From the NCBI GenBank assembly GCA_964017235.1, contig OZ024940.1, forward strand, positions 24,867,615 to 24,931,614: a stretch of DNA of 64,000 bases, read 5' to 3'. Position numbers and translations under genes: made by a program. Of the stretch, positions 1 through 11,185 are shown piece after piece; within the stretch, counting starts at the first letter, position 1, and the number at the start of each line of letters is the position of its first letter. This stretch comes from Sabellastarte sp. h YS-2021 (lineage: Eukaryota; Annelida; Polychaeta; Sabellida; Sabellidae). Under the pieces are notes generated by a model. It worked only from the letters and a program-made list of their open reading frames with translations, did no database searches and was not told the origin of the DNA.

Positions 1-315
1 TCACAAAATTAACTGTCTCAACAGAAGCTTTTTTAACTCGGTAGGGTTTTCAGATGTCTGAGAGCTCCCGAAAGATTTCGACTTTGGCTTCGAGATTGTA
101 AAAAGAGTCACCTACAATTTTGCGCAGGCAAAAAGGGGCAAGAGTTAAAAGTGCTTCTATTTTTGCCTCAAGAAAAAGATATGAAAATTTGGAAGAGAAG
201 TGATTGAGTGAAATCAACAGAACAGCCAGAAAAGAAACAGGACGAATTATTATAAAATCAAAAGAAACCATCATTTAAAAACAAAACAAAATAAAACATA
301 TTAAAGTAAGTCAAA

Positions 316-465
316 ATGGTAAGAATTCTGTTTTGTTTAATGAACTTGATGCTATTTCTGCCTACACAATGCTTGGATCAAAGGGCGATTGCCGATGAGG
401 ATGGCAATTTACTCGATTTGCTAAATGAACCAGGTATTTTATCGGATTTGGCCATCATTTTACAG
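316..465 (+). CDS. Putative peptide-hormone precursor, exon 1 (signal peptide)
   Basis: First coding exon, 50 codons, phase 0 at its end. The ATG sits in a good context (AAAATGG) and opens a typical secretory signal: basic residue at 3, hydrophobic core LFCLMNLMLFLP, then TQC and an acidic stretch (residues 26-40, DEDGNLLDLL). The exon ends CAG|GTAAGA, a near-consensus donor. The next in-phase exon with precursor-like content is 7870-8283, which needs an intron of about 7.4 kb. Together they give 187 aa. That the two are one gene is inference from phase, strand and the logic signal exon plus dibasic-processed exon; an extra small exon between them cannot be excluded. Confidence 0.6.
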
Positions 466-2794
466 GTAAGAGTACAAAATGATTAATTGATTATAAAGCA
501 ATGGATGTAATGTAGTACTTTTATAGCACTTAATCTCCACCTTGTAACAAATAGCGCTACATCCGCATAGAGAGTAGGAAAATAAAAATCGGAACTCCGA
601 GACATGACAGGCCGATAGATTGATAGCACGATCCCAGGTACTCAACAAATGGGCTATCCTAAGAAATGGAAAATACTCTAACGGGCACTGGTAAAACTGC
701 TATTTTTATTTTAAAAATAAATAGCATTTGTGAAGCTTGAATTTCATTCAGCTCCGTCTATCTAATATTTGGTTTCTCCATACGTAATTCTCATTATTTT
801 CACAGATACTGTATGAATACAGTTTTTAGGTAAAAGAAAACTTTCCATTTTTTAAATAGTTTTTTTCTTTCCATTTTAAAATTTTTTGTTGTTGAAAATA
901 TTCACTAGGATTAGTATTCACTAATGGTTGGTTTCTGCTTAAGAAATAAGTATATGTATTTTAAATTTCACTTGGAATTAATCTTCAATGTCTAAGCTCA
1001 TCAGATAAAATGGCTAAAATTAATACCTAGTGACAATCTCCATTTGTACAGTTTTTGACAATATTAGTTACACCACCAGCCATATTGGAATTACCTGGCA
1101 CTTCCTGTTGGTAAATACTAAAGATGAAAGTTGGGCATTTCTTATAGAGCTGTTCTATTACTGCGATATATTGTAAATCTGGCTCCCGATTGTGATAATT
1201 TGGGAATCAGGAATTGAATCTTATACATCTTAATGATCTTAAAGCCTTTGTAAACATGTAGTGTATGGAAAATACAGTACTTTACAATATATGTCAGATA
1301 AGATCATGTACGCAAACTGTCTGAAATTATCGCAAACCTCTCCTGCAAACTAATTATACTGTCATCTTTTAAATCTTATAGTGATCTTAAACTTATCTTA
1401 CAGTTGTATAGCAGTCTTTTCCCATCTTATGGCGATGGTAAACCGAGCTGTTTCATCGTAAGGGACTCATAAATCAATCTGATGGATTGGAGACAATGAA
1501 ATCTTTGAGACAATGGCAAGGCCAATTGGGAAGCTATCGGGGAAAATATCTTGTACATCGGGAACACATCCTAAACCGATCTTTAAACTATACGCTGAAT
1601 CATGCACTTTCACAATTGGGAGCAAAGTTAACCATATATCGCACAAAATGGATCAGCCCCATAAGGGTCCCTTTTAAAAAAATACTAGAATCATATCAGG
1701 GTAAGCCTTGAACCCACACCCATAGAGGTGTGAGACGAGTCATTGAGAGCAAAATTTGCTACTCAGCCTTATAAAACCTCTAAAATAAGATGTCAGTCTC
1801 AACAAAAATGCAATAAAATACAGTGACTCAGAATGGTTATTAAAATGTGGATACCTCTCCCCACATTTTTGCATTTGCCCGCATTCTGCAACCCTTAAGT
1901 TTAAGATTGGTTTAGGCTGGAACAGACTAAGCACGAAGGTGATCTGTCACTCGTTTTAGCTACACAACTTGAAGGCACATCCACGACTTTGTATGCTATT
2001 TTCATCCAAAATTCCGGAACTTTGTAATTTAATGCCACATTGTAAACGTAACGGTAATGGCGGAATCGTTGTCAGCCTGGAGGAGGGGCTACTTAAAGTC
2101 ACATAACCCTCTGACCTCTGGCAGCCAAGCCAGATCTGCATATTTATAACCTGGGGTCATGTGACCTGTTTTCGGCCAATCAAATTGACGTATTTAACAC
2201 TGAGGTACAATAAACTGTGCCCTGCACCATTACTGTTTTGTAAAAACAACTTCCACAACCACAAAAACACTTCACCCCAAAAACTAAATTCAGCATCAAA
2301 ATTTCAGCCTCCTCCCCCACAACAAATACCCTTAGAAATAACTATTCAAGAACTATCTCTAGTGGGCGGACAGAAGACTGCATTAATCTCCCCAAAGAAA
2401 AACCCCCATGATTTAATTTCAACCAATTTGTGTCAATTAGAACTTTGCCTACTTCAGGAGCGATATTTCACAAAATCAATCTGAATTTTCTGCACTCATA
2501 GGTAAAGCTTGGCAAAATCTTACAATTCAATCAGAAAGTCTGCGATGCCCAAGCACTTTAACATGTTTTTGGCATCCACTTGACCCGCATCGCTGTAGCC
2601 GTGGGTTCGGGCCCAGGTTACCATGGCAACAGTCATTTCCTATTGGCTCATCTGCGCATGATACACTCGCAAGTAATGTTTGTGTGTTCTTTTAGGTGAA
2701 ATCAAATCTCAAGAGGTATAGTTCGCAATGGGTGTATTTTAGATTAATTATCCACAATATACTTTGAACCACAAACAGAAGGAGTAAACCCTTC

Positions 2795-3110
2795 TTTAAA
2801 ATTGCAGAGAAAACTCAACCTTAAAATGCATGCACTTGTGCATGTAAAAACTTCAAATTTTAAACTTAAAATTTCTCTATCATTTCTGCATAGATGTAAA
2901 TGCAACAAAAAAGTTAGCTTTAGCTATGTGAAAACTACCTTTCTAACGACACATATATCACACATCTGGAGGTTCCCTAATTTCAGAAACAAAATTTGAG
3001 ACAAATCGTCACCTGTTGACGAATTTGTATAACTCATTATGCATAGTAAGTGGCGCCGGTGTATACAACATAATATATATCTCAACCTGTATGCCTCCTA
3101 CTTAGGTCAT
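2795..3110 (+). repeat. R3 dispersed repeat, copy 1
   Basis: Shares scattered blocks with 52925-53405 and 54223-54612: CATTTCTGCAT, ATGCAAC near the start, GACGAATTTGTA in the middle and AGTAAGTGGCGCCGGTGTAT near the end. Part of a family of non-autonomous elements; see 54223. Confidence 0.5.
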
Positions 3111-3111
3111 T

Positions 3112-3250
3112 TCTAATCTAGTCTAATCTAATCTAATGTGGACTTTTATAGTACTTAATCTCCATTAATTGACAGACTCTAAGGCAAGGGGAATTATCGT
3201 AAGTCCAATAGCATAGCCAAGGCCTACTAGAGAAGACGTAGGGCTTACAG
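3112..3250 (-). mobile_element. L2-like LINE, extreme 3' end
   Basis: Begins with the (TCTAA)n tail and the conserved block ATGTGGACTTTTATAGTACT then AATCTCCAT and GACTCTAAGGC. The same block heads the copies at 10051, 11475, 20322, 46676 and 50325. In minus orientation it is a LINE 3' UTR ending GCGCTATAAAAGT plus an ATTAG repeat. Confidence 0.55.
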
Positions 3251-3890
3251 GAAGACTATGGGTTATGGTTTATATATGGTTCATGGTAAATACTAAAATA
3301 TTTACATTTGGTTCATTTCAATGACAGTACATTTTGAACGACTCTTTCCGATGAAAGAACCCATCGTCACTAATGAAATCACATCGTGCTTTCATGGAAC
3401 TTAATCTCTACACTAAGAGATCTTATAAGGCAAATGTACAGCATGCACAGAATGTCTATAATTGACCTATTTCAGTGATATTTTTATTTTAGCATTTTAG
3501 AAGTCTGTAAAAAAAGTCTGTAAAAACCATTCTTGTAACCTTACAGGGTTAAAATCAGAAAAGGCAAATGTTTACACCTTCAGTTAGTTTGTGAGTCCAC
3601 TATTAATCATTTTTCCCCGCAAAAAAAACCACCCTGGGTTGGGTAATTCATTTTCTTCATTAATTGATGTAAAAGATGGTTTAATTACGGTGTCGTAAAC
3701 CGATATGGAAAACATGAATGAAGAATATGCAGCCTTTTTTACCCCTCAAGGCCAACTGACATCTAACCCAACAAGTGGGAGTGCTGAGACTTTTCATTTT
3801 AAACGAATGCATATTTTTGGCATTTAATGGCTAGGTCACAATTTTTCTTGTTGTCATTTGTTTTACGTATTTGGTTACCCTGGACGACCT

Positions 3891-4754
3891 GGGCCTCTGT
3901 CCATAGAGATTCTTCTTCCTAGAATTATTTATTTATCTGGGGTTTTACGTCGCTTTCAACAGTGTACAGGTCATATCACGATGGGTAGTTGGAAGGACAG
4001 AGGATACCAGTACATAGAGTTCGTCAGGGTTCTGTACTGTAAACTGCCAACCAATGGCAAGCAACTACCAGCTTTCCCACTTGAGGCCGTGCTGGGAACC
4101 GAACCCTGGCCTAGAATTAGTCTTATTCTTAAAATTTTTCTTAGAAATCGTCGTTTTTCTCAGAAAAAAACTCTAAGAGAAAGAATTTTCCTATTCACAA
4201 AGATTCTTATTCTTAGAATCACACTTAGAATTTTTCCAAGAATGGTTTTTATTCTTAGAAGTTTTCTAAGAACAAGAAATTTGTCATTCACAAAACTCTT
4301 ATTCTTAGATTATTCTAAAAAACTGACTTAAAGACTGGCACATAGCATACTGAGTGTAAGGTAAATAGTTGCTTTGGTGATTATAGTGCAGCAACTGATT
4401 GTAAATCGATGTATATAGCAGGGTATTACATATTAAGTTGTCCCTTGTGTGTCCCTTGTACTGTAGTGAAATGCAGCCTCTTTATATTATTTTAAAAATT
4501 TCCCAATTTCTGTGCACATAGAGCAAGATCGGTAATCGCAAAGATTCTTAGAATTACACTTTGGTCTAAGAAAAATCCTAAACCTGTGCACTCATTTCGT
4601 TTTACTTCTATTCTTAGAATTATTCTTCTCTAAGAGTTGCTTTGTGAATAGGTTTTCATTCTAATAGTCAGAAAATTCTTAGCCTGGAATTTTTTTTCTT
4701 AGTCTTAAGTCTAATTTTAGGAGAAATTCTAAGAATCTCTGTGAATAAAGGCCC
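3891..4754. mobile_element. Fold-back/TIR element interrupted by a SINE
   Basis: Ends are inverted repeats beginning GGGCCT and running into AGAGATTCTT (left 3891, right arm reversed from 4754). The interior is packed with AAGAAT/ATTCTT words that can fold back on one another. A SINE (3928-4110) splits the left arm. The non-SINE part is about 670 bp. No protein coding is visible, so it is non-autonomous. Confidence 0.6.
3928..4110 (-). mobile_element. SINE-A (tRNA-headed family), 5'-truncated
   Basis: Carries the family body and 3' tail (AAATAAATAATTC side, then GGGGTTTTACGTCGCTTTC) but lacks the tRNA-like head. It is bounded by perfect 9-bp target-site duplications CTAGAATTA at 3919-3927 and 4111-4119, so truncation happened at insertion. 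Confidence 0.85.
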
Positions 4755-4969
4755 TTGTCCTTAAGTCTTTGACCCCCCCCCCATACTCTGGTAGTACATG
4801 TTAACAACAAGATATCCAATAGATCCATACCAAATCTATTCTTCACACCCTAAGGCCTGTATATTTTAATACAGCTTATGCGAGGTCATAGCAGCTATTT
4901 CAAAACATTTAAAACAGGAGCCTCTCGGAGATCGCAGGCCTGCGCCAAGGCACATAATAATCAGTAAAT

Positions 4970-5107
4970 AGACAGTGATCTATATGGGTCTCAAAATTTC
5001 ATAGGATCTAAGTTGGACCAAGACCTATCTACTCATAATTTAGCTTTCATGAAGATCCAACATGTAGCATTTGCGTAATCCTGCTAAGAATCAGACAGAC
5101 AGACAAA
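4970..5107 (+). repeat. R2 dispersed repeat, copy 1
   Basis: Matches 28243-28376: both have GTCTCAAAATTT, GGATCTAAGTTGG, AAGACC, GATCCAAC and end in a CAGACAGACAAAC-type tail. No coding seen. Confidence 0.5.
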
Positions 5108-5108
5108 C

Positions 5109-5754
5109 CCCAGTTAACATCGCAAATGTTTATAAATGTTTAGTAAACGTATAAACATTTTTTAGACCAAACTTAAAAATAAATATTGACAATTATTCAA
5201 TATTATGCATTTATAAACGTTTCAGCAATATTAGTTTGGTATATAAACGTTTTACAAACAATTTTAAACATTTTACAAAGAGTGAAGAATATCTTAACCT
5301 CGTTTTCATTTAGGATAATGTCAGCACAGCCATTTTGAGAGAAAATGAGAAATATTTCTTTAGTAGATCTTGCTGTATCACTGTTGTTTGAAGCCATCAT
5401 TGAATTATAAGTGGATATATAAAAGTACATTATATCATAGAATGGACTGTACAAGGTTAAATTAATGTAAACAGGGAAATCATTCATAAAATGAAGTTTA
5501 TTTACATTCTCCCTTGAATCATGCTGGATACTTGAACCTATAAAGGGTAGTGAACTGTACTTAATGTAGAAAACGTTTATAAACGTTTTTAAACAGTGTA
5601 CAAACATTTAAAAACGTTTACGTATTAGCGTTTATAAACATTTATGCTTAAACGTTGATAAATGTTTATAGGTGAACATTTAGGAGCCCATCATTTTAAA
5701 CCTTAAATAAACCGTTCATAGTTAGGTTTATAAACGTTTGTAATGCTTACTGGG
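5109..5754. mobile_element. TIR element with CCCAGT ends
   Basis: Left end CCCAGTTAACATCGCAAATG and right end (reversed) CCCAGTAAGCATTACAAACG are matching terminal inverted repeats followed on both sides by GTTTATAAA-rich palindromic DNA. 646 bp, no transposase frame; a MITE-type element. Confidence 0.65.
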
Positions 5755-5858
5755 ATAATAATGCAATAATTAATACGATCAATGTGGGCATTTAAATTAT
5801 TACGCATTCAGTACCACCTTCTTTGATTTATTGAGTAACCTTTCCATTGGTTTGCTTA

Positions 5859-5930
5859 CTGATTAAGGTTTTATGTTGCTTTCAACACTTGATACAACGG
5901 TCGTATCATGACAAGTAGTTGGGGGGGTTT
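5859..5930 (-). mobile_element. SINE-A 3' fragment
   Basis: Degenerate copy of the SINE-A tail (GGTTTTATGTTGCTTTCAAC, then a diverged GTAGTTGG block). Head absent. Confidence 0.45.
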
Positions 5931-6498
5931 GGGATAATATTCTTCTGCAAAAAACTATGCACAATACTATAGGAGGAGGGAAAAGAATTGCTCAAGTCAT
6001 ATTGCAATGCAACAAATACCTCATTTATCTTCTGCGAATCAGAGGACATCTCACTTCATTCACTTTAGCTGAGATGCCGATGCAATAGATGTCAACACCT
6101 TGGGCCTTGGCATTGTTCGCAGATGGTATTGTCCTAAACATAAAAATATTGCAAAATTTTAAGGCGATTACAAAGACACAGTGGTTCAAGGGCCTCCATT
6201 TGTGTAGCTAACAGATACAAACACCGGTCACAATAAACAGGTTTGTACACAAAAACCTCCCTGGCAGAGGTACAAACGTGGTCCTGAATGCATGTCAATC
6301 TCCATGATCTGTTTAGGATGACCTACCCAGAATCTAAATCTCGCTGAATCAAACTGAAGACCAAAATATAAAAGCAGACCATACCACAAGGAACCACCAC
6401 ATGGAAAAGTACACGTATCACTCACCGAGATTGTAACCATATAAAACTCAAGCTAAACAGTCGTAAATATTGCCATGTTCATTCGTGATATATTACTT
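5931..6498. other. No gene recognised
   Basis: About 570 bp of intronic DNA with no repeat or coding feature I can support. Confidence 0.3.
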
Positions 6499-6541
6499 TT
6501 GTTTATTTACTTATTTGGGGTTTTACGTCGTTTTCAACACT
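6499..6541 (-). mobile_element. SINE-A tail fragment
   Basis: Only the last 40 bp of the SINE (TTATTTGGGGTTTTACGTCG) survive here. Confidence 0.5.
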
Positions 6542-6701
6542 TACTGCACTTACCAAAAAATTGGTCAAGCTTCAGGAAACTTTTTAAACCCGATCTTTTT
6601 AGACCCATTTAAATGTAAGCCTTGCTCCAATCCCTCATAATGTTTTATTACTTTTTGCTCTTTTCTTGTATAAAATATTTTAACAAAAAAAGCCAGTCAT
6701 A

Positions 6702-6938
6702 TATTTATTTATTTATTTATTTTGGGTTAAACATGATTGTTTTCAACACTGTACAGGTCATATCACGATGGGTAGTTTTGTGGGCAGAGGAAACCAGTAC
6801 ATACAGTTGGTCAAGGTTCTGTACTGCAAACTGCTGACCATTGGTAAGCCACTACCAACTTTCCCACATAAGGTACGGGGTTTGAACTACCTCAGAGGTG
6901 GGAGGCAATTGTGTTACCAATGCGCCACTGAAGCCCCT
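6702..6938 (-). mobile_element. SINE-A, full length
   Basis: Complete from the TTTATTTATTTATT tail to the tRNA-like head GGGGCTTCAGTGGCGCATTG (minus strand). The box B region is diverged (GTTCAAACCCC). Frames running through it are shadows. Confidence 0.75.
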
Positions 6939-7360
6939 TATATTATTTTTGTACATATCATTATTTTGTATATATTTGTGTACATGATTTATATATTAGT
7001 ATTTGGGTATATTAATTTTGTGTGTGTTGTTCATGAAGAATTCTTACTGTACTATCATAGTTCAGAATACCACATGGATTTCTATGAAACAAACACGACA
7101 AGAAGCTCTATAAAATACCTTTCTAAAGATGTATGAATTACTTTATAGCTAATATAATTAATAAAATACTGACAAAAATTCAGCAATTGCTGATGAATTT
7201 GTAATGCTAATTTTCCACAGTAAGCAATAACGAGGAATACAAAAAAATATTACCCAGTCCATATGTCCTGGAAATAAGGTCAAATATGGTGCATAGTGGT
7301 TAAATAAACACTGACTACTTATTATGTGGTAAGCAAATCTTTTCTTGCGAGCCACATAAA

Positions 7361-7806
7361 GCCTCTCTTACATCCTATCATACGTGTCACTTACGTACTG
7401 GTTACAGAGAAAAAAATCGGCGAATTTGCGAGGGACACTTAAGCTACACGTGTGATTTCATAACAGAATTACGCGGTTGCAGGGACCCTGCAATAAAAAT
7501 TGGCTTTCACATTATTCTCCTAATTTCATTGACAGTGGTGCTCCTCACTTACTTGCACGGTTTGCACGTGCGATATGATACACTCACGTGTACCTTGCAA
7601 GTATATAAACCCACTGTGCGGGGGCCTGTAGCTAATAGCAGGGTGTTCTTTGATTTTCAAGTAGTGACACTCTTGCTGGGAGAATTCAGCTTATTTTTAC
7701 GTGTAATTCTCTACTACCCCACTACCAGGCTACCCCATATGTTTAAAACAATATTTGGAGCACACTTACGTGTGTACACATGTACAATGGGATGTAAGAG
7801 AAGCTT
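7361..7806 (+). mobile_element. TIR-1 dispersed element, copy 1
   Basis: Inverted ends: left AAAGCCTCTCTTACATCC, right (reversed) AAAGCTTCTCTTACATCCC. The interior matches 19687-20170 and, inverted, 28963-29480: AAATCGGC, AGGGACACTTAAG, GATACACTCACGTGTACC, AAACCCACTGTG, AGTGACACT, CTCTACTACCCCACT. It lacks an internal stretch of about 120 bp present in the other two. No transposase. Confidence 0.7.
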
Positions 7807-7869
7807 TAGCAGTGGTCACACATTGAAGGAACCACAAGATCTAGCATCATATTATTTTTTGTGTTGCAG

Positions 7870-8283
7870 AATGATAAAACTGGGTTGCCCTCAACAGAAC
7901 TGAGTGATGCGGCTTTTGATGCAGCAGTCGCGAAACCCAAAACATTTCGGCTGTCGGAAACAAACGGGCTCTTCGCACTGACAAACGCCCCCCAAGGAGA
8001 AACAGATGGGAAAGGACTGAGCCTCGTAGACATACTGAAGAAGAGGCCGGGCGAAAACGAGGCTCTGGAGGAAATCCCGAGGGGCTTTTCCCCGAGCAGG
8101 GGCAAGAGACATCACTACAGAGACGTCCCATATGTAAACTGGATTGTCAACCACTTGCTTACCCTACGGAAAAACATGAGTAATTCATACCAGCGAAACC
8201 GCTTCAACTTTGGCAACAGCCGGGGACCGAAACGATCCAAGTTTGCACCACCCAGGGGATTTTCTATATCCAGGGGAAAGTAA
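7870..8283 (+). CDS. Putative peptide-hormone precursor, exon 2 (processed peptides)
   Basis: Terminal coding exon (137 codons plus TAA) after a clean acceptor TTTTGTGTTGCAG. The precursor has an acidic spacer, then PRGFSPSR-GKR, a peptide of about 42 residues beginning HHYRDVPYVNW and ending at PKR, and a last peptide SKFAPPRGFSISR-GK before the stop. Gly-Lys-Arg and terminal Gly-Lys are classic cleavage plus amidation signals, so the chain would yield peptides ending in SR-amide twice. It has no cysteines here. The region is much richer in G+C than its surroundings. The 42-residue peptide resembles secretin/PDF-type hormones slightly (VNW, then NHLL), which I regard as unproven. Candidate polyA signals lie at 8844 and 9177. 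Family unknown. Confidence 0.65.
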   Translation, partial: NDKTGLPSTELSDAAFDAAVAKPKTFRLSETNGLFALTNAPQGETDGKGLSLVDILKKRPGENEALEEIPRGFSPSRGKRHHYRDVPYVNWIVNHLLTLRKNMSNSYQRNRFNFGNSRGPKRSKFAPPRGFSISRGK

Positions 8284-9475
8284 TAGGCTTACATATATCG
8301 GGAATTCATGTAAAATATGTTGGATGCGTAAATATGTGTGGCGGTTTGTCAGGTTTTTAATGACAGTAACTAGTTCATGCCAAAATTTCACCTTATACAC
8401 AACCTCATATGAAAAATTTCTTTCAGTTAGATAAAAAAATGCCCTAACTGTATATTGGGTTATTATTTTAAACTAGTTAAAGATGTTAGATCTCCTGGAA
8501 ATGATATATTGTTCAGCTATATATGTTTTTTCTCTAAACGTATTTGTTTTAAGCCAAGATCAATTATGTTGTGTAAATGCTAAGCAGCATACTTTTGATG
8601 ATATAGAATAGAATAGTGCTTCTCTTGATGGGACACCAGCCAAGCTTCAGGTTTAAGTAAGACTGGTTCCCAGTTTTGTCTACTAACCTAAAAAGACTTA
8701 AAAAAGTAAAGTGCCAATATTTTTACAGTATATCTCCTGTTTTTAAAAAGTATATTTTGGACACAAATCAATTATTGTGCCTCTAATATGTAACTCTGAA
8801 ATTCTTTTAACAAAAATCTGCAAAGACAAAAGTGAATCTTGTAAATAAATTTGGTGTAGCTTTACCAGTAAACTAAATCGCCTTCTAAATGTTTTCTTCA
8901 GAGGTGATAAAGTAATCTTTATACTTGAAATTGGTGCCCTAAAACGACACAAACCAATCAATACACAGCTTACATAACTTCATTTGTTTTGTCCAAGTGA
9001 TTTCGATTTGTTAAAGATAGCAGTTATATATTATGCAATTCCTGTTTCTGTTAATATGAGATATATGTTTAATTAGCACTAATATTATTTATTTGGTGTT
9101 TAAGTTACTATTGAAACGTACTAAAGTCCCATTTATATACGATGAGGAACTTTGAAACGACCTATAAAAGGATCCAAATAAATCTTTAGAACTGTGGTCT
9201 TGATTATTTTTCATGTATCATTTCTGTACACCATTGGGACTGACACGAATATTTGTCATGTGACCTTCTGTAGGCCAATGGAACTGATATGGCGTTTTGT
9301 CACGTGACAAATATGACTCGGTCTTATGACATTGCCAGGATTGCACAACTGCAATGGACCACAGGTGTTTGAAGAGAGCGAGTTTGTTGAATAACACATA
9401 CACTCTGGTATAAGAAGTGAGTTAAATAGTACAGACATTTATATTTTCAAATAGAATGTAAGTCAAACAAAATGT
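8284..9475 (+). other. 3' UTR and flank of the precursor gene
   Basis: AT-rich, no supported gene. AATAAA at 8844-8849 and at 9177-9182; the second is followed by GT-rich sequence (ACTGTGGTCTTG) and is a reasonable cleavage site, giving a 3' UTR of about 0.9 kb. Confidence 0.3.
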
Positions 9476-9525
9476 CAAAGTCAAACTCGGGGTTTTACGT
9501 CCAGTTCAACAGCCAGGGGTCAAAC
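9476..9525 (-). mobile_element. SINE-C tail fragment
   Basis: Short piece of the family at 11904 (AAAGTCAAACTCGGGGTTTT then ACGTCCAGTTCAACAGCC). Confidence 0.45.
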
Positions 9526-9703
9526 AAAATGTCATATATGTGTGGCTACCTTTAGTGGTAGGCCTAAATGAAACGTCACTCAGACCAAATCTCAAATGTG
9601 GAAATGCTTCGAGCAATTTCCTTGTTATAAACTGAAGTTTCATCTATCCACTCAAAAATCTGCCAAACAGTTTGGAATGCTCTTCCTGACGGGATCCGTG
9701 TGT

Positions 9704-9726
9704 CCCCCCCCCCCCCCCCCCCCCCC
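9704..9726. repeat. Poly-C tract
   Basis: 23 consecutive C. Proline/glycine-rich frames across it are artefacts of the run. Confidence 0.95.
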
Positions 9727-9774
9727 GCTAATGCCTATTTCACAGGAACAACCTTATATCCCACCTCGTCCGAG

Positions 9775-9866
9775 TCAGTATATATCTGCCTGTACCTGGG
9801 TTTGAACCCACATCCTCTGTGTTCCAAGGTGAGGGTGTTACCCAACCAGGTCATAGTGGTGGATGT
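9775..9866 (-). mobile_element. SINE-B head fragment
   Basis: Minus-strand tRNA-like head: TGGCCTxGTTGGGTAAC-like box A and GGGTTCAAACCCAGG box B, as in the fuller copies at 15222 and 46293. Confidence 0.6.
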
Positions 9867-10050
9867 GTGTACAGATACTTGAATATTACAGTAGACCAAA
9901 ATATATTTTGCATTGTAATGTGTCACCTTATATTCGGGTTGGAGCTTTAAATTGTCTCGGTAAAATGGGTACAGTTCTTTGGCGGGGGCAACGTCAGTGA
10001 AACTCGGTGAGTCAGTCCTATTTTGGACATTTTAAAGTTGTGACGTCATA

Positions 10051-10462
10051 AATCTAATCTAATCTAATGTGGTATTTTATAGCGCTTAATCACTATCATA
10101 GACAGCCTCGGAGGCACAACTGAAGAAACACATTGTGAATAATCATAAGGTCCAATAATATAGCCAAGTCATACCAAGAAGACACAAGCGGGGGACATGG
10201 AGGCTATGGCGGATAGGCTTTTGCAACCAGGTAGATTTTGAGCTTTTTCCTGAAGGAGGCAAATAGATGTTGCACTGCATACATTATGAGGAAGATCGTT
10301 CGAAATCTTGGGAGCATCAAAAGTAAAACTACGTCCAAAGTGTTTAGCTGACTCGTAGAGGGAGGATCGGAAAGGAGGAACTGTAAAGGTATTGACTAAG
10401 CCTGGTACTGTAGGAACAACTGCTAAGAGACAAGGAGGGTTCAAAATAACTCGGAGAACCAC
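10051..10462 (-). mobile_element. L2-like LINE 3' end with RT C-terminus
   Basis: Starts at the (TCTAA)n tail, continues through the 3' UTR and into a coding remnant on the minus strand. The readable piece has the usual end-of-reverse-transcriptase pattern: SLYESAKHFGRSFTFDAPK, then NDLPHNVCSATS, with a frameshift before the terminal Lys-rich LKTYLF-type motif. Dead fragment. Confidence 0.7.
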
Positions 10463-11108
10463 TGTGGGAAAATTGACAAAACCAATGTTGCTGTTTTGCT
10501 GAGAAAGGAAACAGAGATCATTTAAGTTCCAACACGATAGAACCTATTACTATGGTAGGTGAAATGTCAGTATTGTATACTGGCAGCCGATCCCTGGGGC
10601 TCTAGGGAAGTCTCACTAAACTGATAATGGTGCCCAAGAGAGATTGCAAACCCTCACCTAGGGTTTCTGGAACCACATATTGAGGAAAAATCCCAAATCA
10701 ATTCCACAGTCCCAACGGACATCTGGGACATCTTTGGGGAGGGACGGACGGTGAAAATATGACTCCAGTGTAACTTACAATTTTTAAGTTATACATTGAG
10801 ACGGGCCGAGCTATACGTAGACCCTCGCCTTATGTGAAAATATGACTCCAATTTGACTCACGACTTTTGAGTTATGCATACAGACAGACAGACAAATGGA
10901 TGCTATGACAATGTCCAGCCAGGTTTAGGGTGTGTGCTATAAAAGAAGTCAACAGTTTTAGGCATCTTTGGGCTACGGATCAGAAATTTAGCTGATCATA
11001 GAATGATGTTCAATGGTGTTGAATGCCCAAGACTTCTTTAAAAAAACGTGGATACTTCCAGAACTTATCGGAACTGTGTGAAAGGAGAGTAACTGAACCA
11101 AACTTCAA
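10463..11108. other. No gene; short decayed repeats
   Basis: Between 10735 and 10905 two copies of GTGAAAATATGACTCCA and a CAGACAGACAGACAAATGG tail suggest a decayed dispersed repeat, distantly like 59720-59830. Nothing else supported. Confidence 0.3.
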
Positions 11109-11185
11109 AGGTCTTTTTCAAACGTTGAACTGAAAAGCGATTAAAGCGTTTCACACACAGTAAAAATTTATATTGGCAGACACAT
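11109..11185 (-). mobile_element. L2-like LINE fragment
   Basis: Matches the upstream part of the copy at 11475-11850 (GTTGAACTGA, TTTATATT, GCAGACACA), so a second piece of the same LINE region. Confidence 0.4.

Larger units (their letters stand above)
466..7869 (+). other. Long intron of the precursor gene
   Basis: Inferred intron from GTAAGA at 466 to TTGCAG at 7869. It holds no exon I can support. Its content is repeat fragments listed separately: an R3 element, a LINE end, a SINE nested in a fold-back element, the CCCAGT-ended TIR element, SINE pieces and a 446-bp TIR element that stops about 60 bp before the acceptor. From 550 to 2790 I see only AT-rich unique-looking DNA. A 37-bp piece at 513-549 resembles the LINE 3' tail. 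Confidence 0.5.

Noticed and set aside
2161..2484. 107-codon frame with PPPPQQIP
   Set aside because: No splice sites, signal or homologue; lies in the prohormone intron.
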